A DNA stretch of 64,000 bases from Allosphingosinicella sp. (GCA_030447665.1 JAUJOJ010000001.1:224466-288465); one strand, 5' to 3'. Positions 31,375 to 41,096 are shown, counted from the first letter of the stretch. Numbers and translations are program-made. The notes: generated by a model from the sequence alone, not told the origin.

Positions 31375-31509
31375 GTGATATCGAACCAGCGCTATTTCGA
31401 ACGTCGCGCATCGGAGGAAGCTGCAAGAGCAGCAAGAGCGATGAGCGCGGATGCGAGGCTTTGGCATCGGGAGCTGGCGGAGAAGTTCAGCAAAATGGCC
31501 AAGGATTGA
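31375..31509 (+). CDS. Small Ala/Arg-rich protein (44 residues), unknown function
   Basis: A GTG start at 31375 with a TGAGGGGACGGCCA ribosome site opens a 44-residue frame beginning with the equivalent of MISNQRYFERRASEEAARAA and ending LAEKFSKMAKD. It looks like one amphipathic helix. Similar short proteins occur in sphingomonads as I recall, without known function. Confidence 0.6.
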   Translation: MISNQRYFERRASEEAARAARAMSADARLWHRELAEKFSKMAKD

Positions 31510-31658
31510 TGCGCCGCTTCAGCGGCAGCTCATCGTCTCGATCGGCAGGGAGCGGGGCCAAGCATCGTGCCCGCCATTCCGGCAGCCGCGACCGACCCGG
31601 ATCTACCGCTTCTTCATTGACGCGCCGATAATCGTTCGGCCGCGGGAGCTTCGAAAGA

Positions 31659-33287
31659 ATGGCGAGCATGTTTCCGAAGGGAACCGGTCCGGTCCGATCG
31701 GGGGACGAAGATTTCGTCATCATCGGCACCGCTGTCGCATGCCTTCTCGTGATCGCCGCGCTCGGCAATTTCTATTTCGAGTCGCTTCGCTCCCAGCTCG
31801 TGCGGCTCAGCTCCAATAACGGCACGCTAATCGTCTGCCTGCTGCTCCTGAACGTCGCGCTCACCATCTACGGCTGGCGCAAATATCGGGACGTGAAACG
31901 TGAGGTCGTCGAACGAACCGCGGCGGAGATGCGAGCCCAGTCGCTCGCATCGACCGATCCGCTCACCGGCTTCCTCAACCGGCGCTCGCTGGCCGAGGCG
32001 GTGGAGGACCTGCTCGAACGCGCCGATAAAAGAAAGCAGGCGGTCGCCATGCTGATCGTCGACCTCGACGGGTTCAAGACGATCAACGATGTCCACGGCC
32101 ACCTCACCGGCGACAATCTCCTCAGGATGACGGCCGAGGTGATCGGCAAGGCGCTGCCCAAGGACGCGATCGGAGCGCGGCTGGGCGGCGACGAGTTCGC
32201 GGCCGCCTTCCTGTTCGATCCCGCCATGCCCCGTGAAGTCGAGGCGGTGGCTGACTATATCGTCGAGCGTATGGGCAAGCCCTTCGACCTGGCCGGCGTC
32301 CACACCCATATCAGCGCCTCGCTCGGAGTGGCGCGCTCGGACCTGGACTGCACCAGCGTCGATGCTTTGCTGCGGCGCGCCGACATCGCCATGTATGCCG
32401 CCAAGAAGCTCGGCCGGGGCAGGCACGTCTGGTTCGACGCCAGCATGGAGCGCGAGCTCCAAAAGCGGAACAGCGTCGAAGCGGGGCTCCGCACGGGTAT
32501 CCCGGAATACCAATTCGTGCCCTTTTTCGAGCAGCAGATCGATCTCGTCTCGGGCAGCCTCCATGGGTTCGAGGTGCTTGCGCGCTGGCACCACCCGGAT
32601 CTGGGCCTGGTGCCGCCCGACGAGTTCATCGGGGTTGCGGAGGAATGCGGGTTGATCGGCGATCTATCATTCTCCGTGATGCGCCAGGCCTTCCTGGAGG
32701 CGCGCGGCTGGGATTCGCATCTGACCCTCTCGGTCAACATCTCGCCGACGCAGCTCAAGGATCCGTGGCTGTCGCAGAAGATCGTCAAATTGCTGGTCGA
32801 AACCGGGTTCCCGGCCGAGCGCCTCGAGGTCGAGATCACCGAAAGCTCGCTGTTCGAAAATCTGGGCCTCGCCCAATCAATCGTCGGCAGCCTCAAGAAC
32901 CAGGGAATACGCGTTGCGCTGGACGATTTCGGGACGGGCTATTCCTCGCTCGCCCACCTTCGCGCTTTGCCTTTCGACCGGATCAAGATCGATCGAAGCT
33001 TCGTCACCTCACTCAACACCAATCCGGAGAGCGTCGCGATCGTGAACGCGATCACACGGCTGGCGGACAGCCTCAATTTGGCCGTTACCGCCGAGGGCAT
33101 CGAGGACGCGCTGATCGAGGCGCGGCTGCGCTCGATCGGCAGCTACAAGGGCCAGGGCTGGTATTACGGCAAGCCGATGCCGGTGGGTGACGTGCGCAAG
33201 ATGCTGGCCGACCGGGGGCTGCTGCCGACGTCCCGCGTCCAGGAGCCGATCGGGCTGCCGCTCGAGAGCCTCAGCCGCACCGGCTAG
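31659..33287 (+). CDS. Membrane GGDEF-EAL protein (cyclic di-GMP turnover)
   Basis: The protein has 542 residues: two membrane helices (about 20-40 and 50-70), a GGDEF domain with an intact active site (RLGGDEFAAAF near residue 176), and an EAL domain (about 285-535). The EAL signature reads FEVLARW, keeping the catalytic Glu. The other phosphodiesterase motifs NISPTQL, VEITESSLF, LDDFGTGYSSL, FDRIKIDRSFV and TAEGIE are present. Both synthesis and hydrolysis are thus possible. The PilZ protein at 28229 is a candidate effector. The gene stop TAG lies in the CTAG that opens the repeat at 33284. Confidence 0.92.
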   Translation: MASMFPKGTGPVRSGDEDFVIIGTAVACLLVIAALGNFYFESLRSQLVRLSSNNGTLIVCLLLLNVALTIYGWRKYRDVKREVVERTAAEMRAQSLASTDPLTGFLNRRSLAEAVEDLLERADKRKQAVAMLIVDLDGFKTINDVHGHLTGDNLLRMTAEVIGKALPKDAIGARLGGDEFAAAFLFDPAMPREVEAVADYIVERMGKPFDLAGVHTHISASLGVARSDLDCTSVDALLRRADIAMYAAKKLGRGRHVWFDASMERELQKRNSVEAGLRTGIPEYQFVPFFEQQIDLVSGSLHGFEVLARWHHPDLGLVPPDEFIGVAEECGLIGDLSFSVMRQAFLEARGWDSHLTLSVNISPTQLKDPWLSQKIVKLLVETGFPAERLEVEITESSLFENLGLAQSIVGSLKNQGIRVALDDFGTGYSSLAHLRALPFDRIKIDRSFVTSLNTNPESVAIVNAITRLADSLNLAVTAEGIEDALIEARLRSIGSYKGQGWYYGKPMPVGDVRKMLADRGLLPTSRVQEPIGLPLESLSRTG

Positions 33288-33412
33288 GGCCTTATCGGTC
33301 GAGGTGGAAGCGCTACGCGCTTCCGCCGAAGGCGTGAATCAGGCCCTCTTCATATCGCTGAGACCTTGATTCACGGCTCCCGCTGATTCAGCCTGATCCG
33401 ATCAAGGCCTAG
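33284..33412. repeat. CTAG-ended palindromic repeat (copy B), 129 bp
   Basis: The unit runs from CTAGGGCCTTATCGG to GATCAAGGCCTAG; the two ends are imperfect inverted repeats. It is nearly identical to 19045-19171 over most of its length. It begins inside the stop codon region of the GGDEF-EAL gene and ends 48 bases before dapF. Confidence 0.75.
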
Positions 33413-33460
33413 GGCCGCCGCGGTGGACTTGCCGCGCCCCACTCCCTAGATCGCGCCGCA

Positions 33461-34264
33461 ATGATGCGGCGTTTCCACAAGATGCATGGTCTCGGCAACG
33501 ACTTCGTCATCTTCGATGCGCGTGAAGGCGCGCTCGAGATGAGCGGGGCCCGCGCGCGCTCCATCGCCGACCGGCGGACCGGCATCGGATGCGATCAGCT
33601 GATCCTGCTCGAGCCCTCGGATGCGGCGGACGTGCGGATGCGCATCTTCAACGCCGACGGAGGCGAGGTCGAGGCCTGCGGGAACGCGGCACGTTGCGTT
33701 GCTCTGCTGGAGGGCGGCGAGACGCGGATCGAAACCCGCGGCGGCGTGATCGGCGGATCGGCGGGGGCGGGCGCAGCGACGGTGGAGATGGGAGAGCCCC
33801 GCTTCGGCTGGGACGAGATCCCTCTCGCTTACCCCGTCGACACGGCGGCGATGCCGGTCGGCTGGGAGAGGCTGCAGAACCCCGCGGCCGTCAACGTCGG
33901 CAATCCGCACGCTGTCTTCTTCGTCGAAGATGCCGACGCGGTGGAGCTGGAACGGCTGGGGCCCGAGATCGAACGCGATCCGCTCTTTCCGAGCCGTGTG
34001 AACGTCAACGTCGCGTCCATCCAGGGCGGCGCGGTCAAGCTGCGCGTCTGGGAGCGCGGCGCCGGCCTGACCCAGGCCTGCGGCACCGGCGCCTGCGCAA
34101 CGGCAGTGGCGGCGATCAGGCGCAAGCTGGTCAGCTCGCCGGTCGAGGTCTGGCTCCCGGGCGGCTCCCTGGTCATAGACTGGAGCCCGGGCCGGCCGAT
34201 CCGGATGAGCGGCGGCGCGGCGCACATCTTCACCGGCGAGATCGACCTGGAGACGTTCGCATGA
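33461..34264 (+). CDS. dapF: Diaminopimelate epimerase
   Basis: DapF converts LL- to meso-diaminopimelate for lysine and peptidoglycan. The 267-residue frame opens MMRRFHKMHGLGNDFVIFDA. The two catalytic cysteines lie in GGEVEACGNAARC (about residue 73) and GLTQACGTGACATA (about 208). The gene starts a plus-strand chain in which each gene overlaps the next: its TGA overlaps the mtaB ATG as ATGA. Confidence 0.97.
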   Translation: MMRRFHKMHGLGNDFVIFDAREGALEMSGARARSIADRRTGIGCDQLILLEPSDAADVRMRIFNADGGEVEACGNAARCVALLEGGETRIETRGGVIGGSAGAGAATVEMGEPRFGWDEIPLAYPVDTAAMPVGWERLQNPAAVNVGNPHAVFFVEDADAVELERLGPEIERDPLFPSRVNVNVASIQGGAVKLRVWERGAGLTQACGTGACATAVAAIRRKLVSSPVEVWLPGGSLVIDWSPGRPIRMSGGAAHIFTGEIDLETFA

Positions 34265-35562
34265 GCGGGCCCGAGCTGATCACGATGGGCTGCCGCCTCA
34301 ACGCCGCCGAAAGCGAGGCGATGCGGCGGCTGGCGGCCGACCGCGACGATCTCATCATCGTCAACAGCTGCGCCGTCACCAACGAGGCGGTGCGGCAGAC
34401 GCGGCAGGCGATCCGAAGGGCCAAGCGCGCCCGCCCCGGGGCCGAGGTGGTCGTGACCGGCTGCGCCGCGCAGGTGGAGCCGGAGACGTTTGCCGCAATG
34501 CCCGAAGTGACGCGCGTGATCGGCAATCGGGAGAAGCTCGAGCCTCAGTCGTTCCGGCGAATGCCGCAACCTTTGCGAGGATCGGCACCGGCGTCTTCCG
34601 GCCCTGAGGCCCCGGCCTTTGGGGGAATGACGGCGGAAATCCGCGTTTCCGATATCATGACGGTCCGCGAGATCGCCCCTCACCTGCTCACCGGCTTTTC
34701 CGAACGATCCCGCGCCTTCGTCGAGGTGCAGAATGGATGCGACCATCGCTGCACCTTCTGCATCATCCCCTATGGCCGGGGGAACAGCCGCTCGGTGCCG
34801 GCGGGGCGGGTCGTCGACCGGATCAAGGCACTGGTCGACGAGGGCGTCCGGGAGATCGTGCTGACCGGCGTCGACGTCACCAGCTACGGCCCGGACCTGC
34901 CCGGCAGGCCCAGCCTCGGCCTGCTGATCGAGCGGATTTTCCGCCATGTGCCCGCGCTTCCCCGGCTCCGCCTGTCCTCGCTCGACAGCGTCGAGATCGA
35001 CGCGCGGCTGTTCGAGATCATCACCGGAGAGCCGCGCTTCATGCCGCACCTCCATATGAGCTTCCAGGCCGGCGACGACATGATCCTGAAGCGGATGAAG
35101 CGCCGCCACAGCCGCGGTCAGGCGGTCGAGATCGTGCAGCGCCTCAAGGACAAGCGACCGGAGATCGCGATCGGCGCCGACCTCATCGCCGGCTTCCCGA
35201 CCGAGACGGAGGAAATGGCCGGGAACAGCCTGAAGCTCGTCGACGAATGCGACATCGTCATGGGGCACGTCTTCCCCTATTCGCCAAAGCAGGGCACCCC
35301 CGCCGCGCGCATGCCGCAAGTGCCCTCGGCCCTTGTCAAGGAACGGGCACGTCGCCTGCGCGAGGCATCGTTGCGGCGACGGGCCGGTTGGCTGAAGCGG
35401 CTGATCGGCACGCGGCAGCGAGTGCTGGTCGAGCGGGATGGAAGCACCGGCCATGCGGAAAGCTTCGCGCCGGTCCGCGTGCGTGGCGGTGAGGCGACCA
35501 AGGTGTCGAATGTGCTGATCACGGGGTTGAAGGACGAGATGCTGATCGGAGACGCGCTTTGA
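34261..35562 (+). CDS. mtaB: MtaB, tRNA t6A37 methylthiotransferase (radical SAM)
   Basis: MtaB adds a methylthio group to t6A37 of tRNA, the modification begun by TsaE and its partners. From ATG 34261 it has 433 residues: an N-terminal UPF0004 domain with cysteines in ITMGCRLNA, IVNSCAVTN and VTGCAAQ, the radical-SAM triad in NGCDHRCTFCIIPYGRG, and a C-terminal TRAM domain (RVLVERDGSTGHAESFAPVR). The frame is intact. It overlaps dapF by 4 bases and ftsY by 4 bases. Confidence 0.93.
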   Translation: MSGPELITMGCRLNAAESEAMRRLAADRDDLIIVNSCAVTNEAVRQTRQAIRRAKRARPGAEVVVTGCAAQVEPETFAAMPEVTRVIGNREKLEPQSFRRMPQPLRGSAPASSGPEAPAFGGMTAEIRVSDIMTVREIAPHLLTGFSERSRAFVEVQNGCDHRCTFCIIPYGRGNSRSVPAGRVVDRIKALVDEGVREIVLTGVDVTSYGPDLPGRPSLGLLIERIFRHVPALPRLRLSSLDSVEIDARLFEIITGEPRFMPHLHMSFQAGDDMILKRMKRRHSRGQAVEIVQRLKDKRPEIAIGADLIAGFPTETEEMAGNSLKLVDECDIVMGHVFPYSPKQGTPAARMPQVPSALVKERARRLREASLRRRAGWLKRLIGTRQRVLVERDGSTGHAESFAPVRVRGGEATKVSNVLITGLKDEMLIGDAL

Positions 35563-36497
35563 GCGAAGACAGGTGGCTCGAGCGCCTCAACGGCGGCTTC
35601 AGGAAGACTTCGGACCGACTTGGTGCAAACCTTACGGGCCTGTTCACCAAGGCTGCACTGGACGATGACATTCTCGACGACATCGAAGAAGCGCTGATCG
35701 CCTCGGACCTGGGGCCGCGAGCGGCTGCCCGCGTCCGCGCGCGGCTGGCCGGCGAGCGGTTTGAGCGCGGCCTCAGCGAAGCCGAGGTGAAGCGGATCGT
35801 TGCGGATGAGCTCGCCAAGATCCTCGCCCCGGTCGCGGTGCCGCTGGAGATCGACGCCTTCCCGCGCCCGCAGGTGATCCTTGTCGTCGGCGTCAACGGT
35901 TCGGGCAAGACCACGACGATCGCCAAGCTCGCGCACCTGTTCCTGGAACAGGATTACAGCATCCTCCTCGCCGCCGGGGATACCTTCCGCGCCGCCGCCA
36001 TCGAGCAGCTCCGCATCTGGGCAGGCCGCATCGGGGTGCCGATCATCACCGGCCCGGAAGGGGGAGATCCTTCCGCCATCGTCTTCGACGGGGTGAAGAA
36101 GGCCACTGCCGAGGGCATCGACGTGCTGATCGTCGACACCGCCGGTCGGCTCCAGAACAAGAAGATCCTGATGGACGAGCTCGCCAAGATCCGGCGCGTG
36201 CTCGGCCGCCTCAATCCCGAGGCGCCGCACGACGTCGTGCTCGTGCTCGACGCCACCACCGGTCAGAACGCGCTCAGCCAGATCGAGGTCTTCAAGGAGG
36301 TGGCCGGAGTGACCGGGCTCGTCATGACGAAGCTCGACGGCACTGCGCGCGGCGGCGTGCTCGTCGCGGCGGCCGAGCAATATGGCATCCCCATTCACGC
36401 CATCGGCCTCGGCGAGGGCATGGAGGATCTGCGCCCCTTCGATCCACTGGAAGCCGGGCAGGCGATCGCGGGTGCGACCGAGGCGGACCTCCTGTGA
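35559..36497 (+). CDS. ftsY: FtsY, signal recognition particle receptor
   Basis: FtsY is the membrane-associated GTPase that receives Ffh-bound ribosomes. The start is TTG in the TTGA overlap with mtaB. The 312-residue protein is short: the acidic N-terminal A domain is missing, as is common in alphaproteobacteria. The NG domain is complete ([69 protein letters not shown]). It overlaps yciB by GTGA. Confidence 0.96.
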   Translation: MSEDRWLERLNGGFRKTSDRLGANLTGLFTKAALDDDILDDIEEALIASDLGPRAAARVRARLAGERFERGLSEAEVKRIVADELAKILAPVAVPLEIDAFPRPQVILVVGVNGSGKTTTIAKLAHLFLEQDYSILLAAGDTFRAAAIEQLRIWAGRIGVPIITGPEGGDPSAIVFDGVKKATAEGIDVLIVDTAGRLQNKKILMDELAKIRRVLGRLNPEAPHDVVLVLDATTGQNALSQIEVFKEVAGVTGLVMTKLDGTARGGVLVAAAEQYGIPIHAIGLGEGMEDLRPFDPLEAGQAIAGATEADLL

Positions 36498-37132
36498 GTG
36501 GATCGGGCATGCCGGGCAGCGAACAGAGAAAGGCCTCGACCGGCGCGAAGCTCGCCATCGATCTCGGGCCGCTGCTCGTCTTCTTCCTGGTGAACGGCTT
36601 CGCGCCGGTGCCGGGCATGGTGAAGATCTTCTACGCGACCGGCGCCTTCATGGCGGCGATGCTGATCGCGATGATGATCTCGCAATTCCGCTACAAGCAT
36701 ATCTCGCCGATGCTGTGGTTCTCGGGCGTGATGGTGCTGATCCTCGGCGGCCTCACCATCTGGCTCCACAACGAGACCTTCATCAAGCTGAAGCCCACCA
36801 TCTACTATCTGGTGGCGGCGGGGCTCCTGACCTTCGGCGTCGTCACCAGGCGCAACCTTCTCGCGATGGTGCTTGGCTCGGCCTATCCGGGCCTGTCGGA
36901 GCGCGGGTGGCAGCTGCTGACGCGCAACTGGATCCTGTTCTTCATCGCCATGGCGATCGTCAACGAAGCGGTGTGGCGCACCACCAGCACCGATTTCTGG
37001 GTGGGCTTCAAATTGTGGGGCGCGCTACCGGCCACCTTCGTCTTCGCAATGGCCAATATCCCGATGCTGATGAAGCACGGCATGGAGCTCGAACCCGGAA
37101 AGCAGGAACCGCCCGTTCCGCCGAGCCAATGA
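36494..37132 (+). CDS. yciB: YciB / inner-membrane septation protein family
   Basis: The 212-residue integral membrane protein has about five helices (for instance [42 protein letters not shown]) and the family block [20 protein letters not shown] with [20 protein letters not shown]. Members are linked to septation and envelope integrity. The start is GTG overlapping the ftsY stop; the stop overlaps the ABC ATPase ATG as ATGA. Confidence 0.92.
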   Translation: MSGSGMPGSEQRKASTGAKLAIDLGPLLVFFLVNGFAPVPGMVKIFYATGAFMAAMLIAMMISQFRYKHISPMLWFSGVMVLILGGLTIWLHNETFIKLKPTIYYLVAAGLLTFGVVTRRNLLAMVLGSAYPGLSERGWQLLTRNWILFFIAMAIVNEAVWRTTSTDFWVGFKLWGALPATFVFAMANIPMLMKHGMELEPGKQEPPVPPSQ

Positions 37133-38073
37133 GCGATTCCAGCGAGCCGATCATCTCCATCTCCGGTCTCACCAAGGCCTATGCCTCGGGGCTCCAGGCG
37201 CTGAAGGGCGTGGATCTCGAAATTCGCCGGGGCGAGATCTTCGCGTTGCTGGGGCCGAACGGCGCGGGCAAGACGACGTTGATCAGCATCGTGTGCGGAT
37301 TGGTGAACCCGACCTCAGGCACCGTCGTCGCCGACGGCCACGACATCATCCGGGATTATCGCAACGCCCGCTCCAAGATCGGTCTCGTGCCCCAGGAGCT
37401 CCATACCGATCAGTTCGAGCCGGTTTGGGCGACCGTCTCCTTCAGCCGCGGCCTGTTCGGCTGCCCGCCCGATCCCGGCTATATCGAAAAGCTTCTTCGC
37501 GAGCTATCGCTCTGGGACAAGCGCAACGCGATCATGAAGGAGCTGTCGGGCGGCATGAAGCGCCGGGTGATGATCGCCAAGGCGCTTTCGCATCAGCCCA
37601 AGATCCTGTTCCTCGACGAGCCGACGGCGGGCGTGGACGTGGAACTCCGGCGCGACATGTGGCAGCTCGTTCATCGCCTGCGGACAAGCGGCGTGACCAT
37701 CATCCTCACCACGCATTATATCGAGGAAGCCGAGGAGATGGCCGACCGGGTCGGCGTGATCAGCAAGGGCGAGCTGATCCTCGTCGAGCGGAAATCGGAG
37801 CTGATGAAGAAGCTGGGCAAGAAGAAGCTGACGCTGAACCTCGCCGAGCCGATGGCGCAGGTGCCGTCGGAGCTCTCCGACTGGGATGTGAAGCTCAATG
37901 CGGACGGCAGCGAGCTCGAATATGTGTTCGACGGCCGGGCGGAGCGTTCGGGGATTCCCTCCCTCCTCCGCCGGATGAGCGACCTCGGCATCGGCTTCAA
38001 GGATCTCAACACCCACCAAAGCTCGCTCGAAGATATCTTCGTGAACCTTGTGACCGAGAGGAAAGCATCGTGA
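37129..38073 (+). CDS. ABC transporter ATP-binding protein (ABC-2 export type)
   Basis: The protein has 314 residues with all ATPase motifs: Walker [15 protein letters not shown] (about 43-51), signature [15 protein letters not shown], Walker [15 protein letters not shown], and the switch His in [14 protein letters not shown]. The last 80 residues form a regulatory tail. Sequence and pairing with an ABC-2 permease suggest an exporter of the NodI/YadG type; the substrate is unknown. It overlaps both neighbours by 4 bases. Confidence 0.92.
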   Translation: MSDSSEPIISISGLTKAYASGLQALKGVDLEIRRGEIFALLGPNGAGKTTLISIVCGLVNPTSGTVVADGHDIIRDYRNARSKIGLVPQELHTDQFEPVWATVSFSRGLFGCPPDPGYIEKLLRELSLWDKRNAIMKELSGGMKRRVMIAKALSHQPKILFLDEPTAGVDVELRRDMWQLVHRLRTSGVTIILTTHYIEEAEEMADRVGVISKGELILVERKSELMKKLGKKKLTLNLAEPMAQVPSELSDWDVKLNADGSELEYVFDGRAERSGIPSLLRRMSDLGIGFKDLNTHQSSLEDIFVNLVTERKAS

Positions 38074-38896
38074 GCGCGGCCGCTTTCAACGCCCGCGGTG
38101 TCTGGGCGATCTACAAATTCGAGATGCACCGCTTCCGCAGGACCTTGTGGACGGGCCTCGCGGTGCCGGTGATCACCACCTCGCTTTATTTCGTCGTGTT
38201 TGGCTCTGCGATCGGGTCGAGGATGACGGAGATCGGAGGCGTGCCCTACGGCAGCTTCATCGTGCCGGGGCTGATGATGCTGTCGCTCTTCACCGAGAGC
38301 ATCTTCAACGCCTCGTTCGGCATCCACATGCCGCGGTTCACCGGCACCATCTATGAGCTCCTCTCGGCGCCGCTTTCAGCGTTCGAGACGGTGCTCGGCT
38401 ATGTCGGGGCGGCGGCGACGAAATCGATGATCGTGGCGCTGGTGATCCTCGCCACCGCCAATCTGTTCGTCGACGTCCATATCGAACATCCGGTGGCGAT
38501 GCTCGCCTATCTGCTGCTGGTGGCGACGACCTTCTGCCTGTTCGGCTTCATCGTCGGCATCTGGGCGAAGGGGTTCGAGCAGCTTCAGGTCATCCCGCTG
38601 CTGATCGTGACCCCCTCACCTTCCTCGGCGGCTCATTCTACTCGATCGAGATGCTCGCCGAACCCTGGCGCACGATCACGCTCTTCAATCCCGTCGTCTA
38701 CCTGATCAACGGCTTCCGCTGGACCTTCTTCGGGACGGCGGAGGTGCCGGTGGTCTGGAGCATGCTCGCCACCCTCGCCTTTCTTCTGGCCTGCTTGGGC
38801 GGGATCACGTGGATCTTTCAGAACGGGCTACCGGCTGAAGAGCTGAACTCCGCAGCCGCTCGCGTCGATCAGCCCTCCTGGTTGGCGCGGGTATAG
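38070..38896 (+). CDS. ABC-2 type transporter permease (one frameshift)
   Basis: From GTG 38070 the protein shows hydrophobic helices [52 protein letters not shown] and [20 protein letters not shown]. At 38611-38615 a run of five C should be six: VIPLLIVTP then continues [20 protein letters not shown] and [20 protein letters not shown] to the stop at 38896. Repaired length is 275 residues. It is convergent with sodB, and the 3' ends overlap by 28 bases. Confidence 0.9.
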
Positions 38897-39495
38897 CCTT
38901 CGCCATCGAGGTTTTGAGCGACGAATTCCCAGTTGACGAGATTGCTCAACACCTTGTCGGCAAAGTCGGGCCGCGCGTTCCGATAATCGATGTAATATGC
39001 ATGCTCCCAAACATCGAGGGTCAGGAGCGGCTTCATCCCTTCATAGACGACCGGTGTGTCGGCATCGTGGAGCGACGTGATCTTCAGCGAATCCCGGTCG
39101 AGCACCAGCCACGCCCAGCCGTTCGAGAAGTGGCCGACCGCTTCCGACTTCAGTTTGTCGAGCATCGCCTGCGTGGACCCGAATGCCTCGTCGATCATCT
39201 CGGCGAGCATCCCGATCGGCCGCTGCCCTTGCGCCGGAGCGAGGCACTGCCAGTAGAAGCTGTGGTTCCAGATCTGCGCGCTGTTGTTGAACAGGCCCTT
39301 GTCGCCGCGCTCATGAGCGGCGCGGATCACCTCCAGCAGCGACGCCCCCTCCAGACCCTTCTCTCCAAGCATGCCGTTGGTTTTGTCGACATAGGCTTTG
39401 TGATGCTTGCCATGATGATAAACCAGCGTCTCAGCTGACATGAAATCGCCAAGCGCATCGCTGGCGAAGGGAAGGTCGGGAAGCGTGAATGGCAT
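38869..39495 (-). CDS. sodB: Superoxide dismutase, iron type
   Basis: The enzyme dismutes superoxide to oxygen and hydrogen peroxide. The 208-residue frame has the metal ligands His27 (LVYHHGKHHKAYVD), the second His in AQIWNHSFYWQCLAP, and Asp and His in LTLDVWEHAYYIDYRN. NHSFYW and AWLVLD favour the iron or cambialistic form. There is no signal peptide, so it is cytoplasmic. A strong hairpin covers the ribosome site just upstream. Confidence 0.95.
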   Translation of the reverse strand: MPFTLPDLPFASDALGDFMSAETLVYHHGKHHKAYVDKTNGMLGEKGLEGASLLEVIRAAHERGDKGLFNNSAQIWNHSFYWQCLAPAQGQRPIGMLAEMIDEAFGSTQAMLDKLKSEAVGHFSNGWAWLVLDRDSLKITSLHDADTPVVYEGMKPLLTLDVWEHAYYIDYRNARPDFADKVLSNLVNWEFVAQNLDGEGYTRANQEG

Positions 39496-39501
39496 GGGCG
39501 G

Positions 39502-39544
39502 ACTCCTCGGGGGAAAGGCAGGTCGCCGATACCCCCGGAGGAGT
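39502..39544 (-). promoter_or_regulatory. Hairpin sequestering the sodB ribosome-binding site
   Basis: On the mRNA strand ACTCCTCCGGGGG pairs with CCCCCGAGGAGT (12 bp, one bulge, 18-base loop). The 3' arm contains the GAGGAG ribosome site, six bases before the ATG. Translation of sodB would require this stem to open, so it may be a switch, a target for a small RNA, or a stability element. Confidence 0.5.
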
Positions 39545-39578
39545 TGGCGGGCAAACCCGAAAAGTCTGCCCGCGCCGA

Positions 39579-39813
39579 TTACATCTTTTGTTTCGACACC
39601 CGCGTCACCTGGAAGCGGCTGAGCTCTTCGCCTGGCCGGTGCCAGCGCGGAGCCAGCTCCTGCGCGCGCTTATAGTCGCGATAGGCATCGGTGAGGTTGC
39701 CGGCGGTGGGAGCCCGCGGCCGGGGTTGTTGCCGATCACCATCACGCTGGCTGGGGCGGCGGCGGGTTGAGCCAGGCGGCCAGGACGCCTGATACGAAGA
39801 AGGATCTCCTCAT
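39579..39813 (-). CDS. Small exported protein, frameshifted, unknown function
   Basis: A strong AAAGGAGAAG site precedes ATG 39813 (MRRSFFVSGVLAAWL, signal-like). The frame stops early, but a second frame gives SVMVIGNNPGRG and a third gives GNLTDAYRDYKRAQELAPRW and EELSRFQVTRVSKQKM to a TAA at 39579. At least two indels would be needed to join them into about 78 residues. The family is not recognised; the middle looks like a single helical repeat. It lies between sodB and pspF. Confidence 0.45.
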
Positions 39814-39951
39814 CGTTCTTCTCCTTTGGCGCGGTCGGCGAAAACGAATGACCAGGGTCCAGACCTGCGCCCTAGCTTAGCATCCCGGCGGCTCCCGGAC
39901 CGGTTCGACAAGCGCATCGCCGCTCGACGGACGGCATGGCAAGCCGGGCGG

Positions 39952-40998
39952 TTATTTGCTTTCCTGCGCCATAAGGTCGTGCCGCTTCAGCGCATGGCGG
40001 AGTTGGTCATAGCTCAATTGGAGCGCTGCGGCGGCGGCCCGCTGATTCCAGCGACACCTCTCCAGCGCAGCGGAAAGGATCGCCTTTTCATATTCGGCGA
40101 CGGCTAGGCGGAAGTCGGCGCAGCCGGAGGGATCGTAAGCACTCGGCCCCTGGATCTGCACAACCGACTGAGACTGCGGCTGGGCGGCTTCGGCCGGCCG
40201 GTTTTCATTCGCTGCGATCGGTCGCCAGGGCGACTCGAACGGATCGAACTGGATATCCTCGATCGGGCTGTGAGCATCCGCCCAGCGATAGACGGCGCGT
40301 TCAACGACGTTGCGTAATTCGCGAACATTGCCGGGCCAGCTGTAATTGAGGAGCTTGGTGGAGGCCGGGTTGCTGAAGCCGGGCCAGCGCTCCCATTCGA
40401 GCTCCAGCGCCATCCGCCGCCCGAAATGCTCGGCCAGGATGGGGATATCGCTGATCCGGTGCCGGAGCGGCGGAAGCGTGATGACCTCGAAGCAAAGCCG
40501 ATCGAGGAGGTCGGCCCGGAAGCGGCCTTGCTCCACCAATTTGGGCAGGTGCTCGTTGGTCGCCGCGACGATCCTTACGTCCACCTGCACCGGCTTGCTG
40601 GAGCCGATGCGGTTGACCTCGCCATATTCGACGGCGCGGAGGAGCCGCTCCTGCGCACCTTGGGAGAGCGTCGCCAACTCGTCGAGGAACAAGGTGCCGC
40701 CATCCGCTTCCTCGAAGCGGCCCGCACGGGCTTTGGTCGCGCCGGTGAACGCCCCAGCCTCGTGGCCGAACAGCTCCGCCTCGATCAAGGTCTCGGGAAG
40801 CGCCGCGCAATTCATCGTCACGAGCGGTCCGTCCCAGCGCGACGAAAGACGGTGCAGCCGCTCGGCCACCAATTCCTTGCCGGTGCCGCGCTCTCCGATC
40901 ACCAGCACCGGCCGGTCGAGCGGCGCGGCGCGGCTCGCCCGCTCGATCGCGTCGAGAAAGGACGAGGATTGCCCTACCAGCTGCAATGTTCTCTCCAT
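39952..40998 (-). CDS. pspF: PspF-like sigma54 enhancer-binding activator
   Basis: PspF activates psp genes with RNA polymerase sigma54 and is inhibited by PspA. The start at 40998 (MERTLQLVGQSSSFLDAIER) matches the short form with no receiver domain; a frame extension to 41103 is less likely. The AAA domain has Walker A VIGERGTGKELVAE, the sigma54-contact loop GAFTGAT and Walker B GGTLFLDELATLS. The C-terminal Fis-type helix-turn-helix is WNQRAAAAALQLSYDQLRHA. The gene is divergent from pspA, with a sigma54-type promoter between. Confidence 0.93.
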   Translation of the reverse strand: MERTLQLVGQSSSFLDAIERASRAAPLDRPVLVIGERGTGKELVAERLHRLSSRWDGPLVTMNCAALPETLIEAELFGHEAGAFTGATKARAGRFEEADGGTLFLDELATLSQGAQERLLRAVEYGEVNRIGSSKPVQVDVRIVAATNEHLPKLVEQGRFRADLLDRLCFEVITLPPLRHRISDIPILAEHFGRRMALELEWERWPGFSNPASTKLLNYSWPGNVRELRNVVERAVYRWADAHSPIEDIQFDPFESPWRPIAANENRPAEAAQPQSQSVVQIQGPSAYDPSGCADFRLAVAEYEKAILSAALERCRWNQRAAAAALQLSYDQLRHALKRHDLMAQESK

Positions 40999-41096
40999 GC
41001 CAATAGTTGGCGCCATTTCCCACCATCTGGCAAGCCTTTTGGGCGAAATGGCGGGGCGCCAGCAGAAAAATGGCCGATTTCCGCCAGCGTCGGGGC

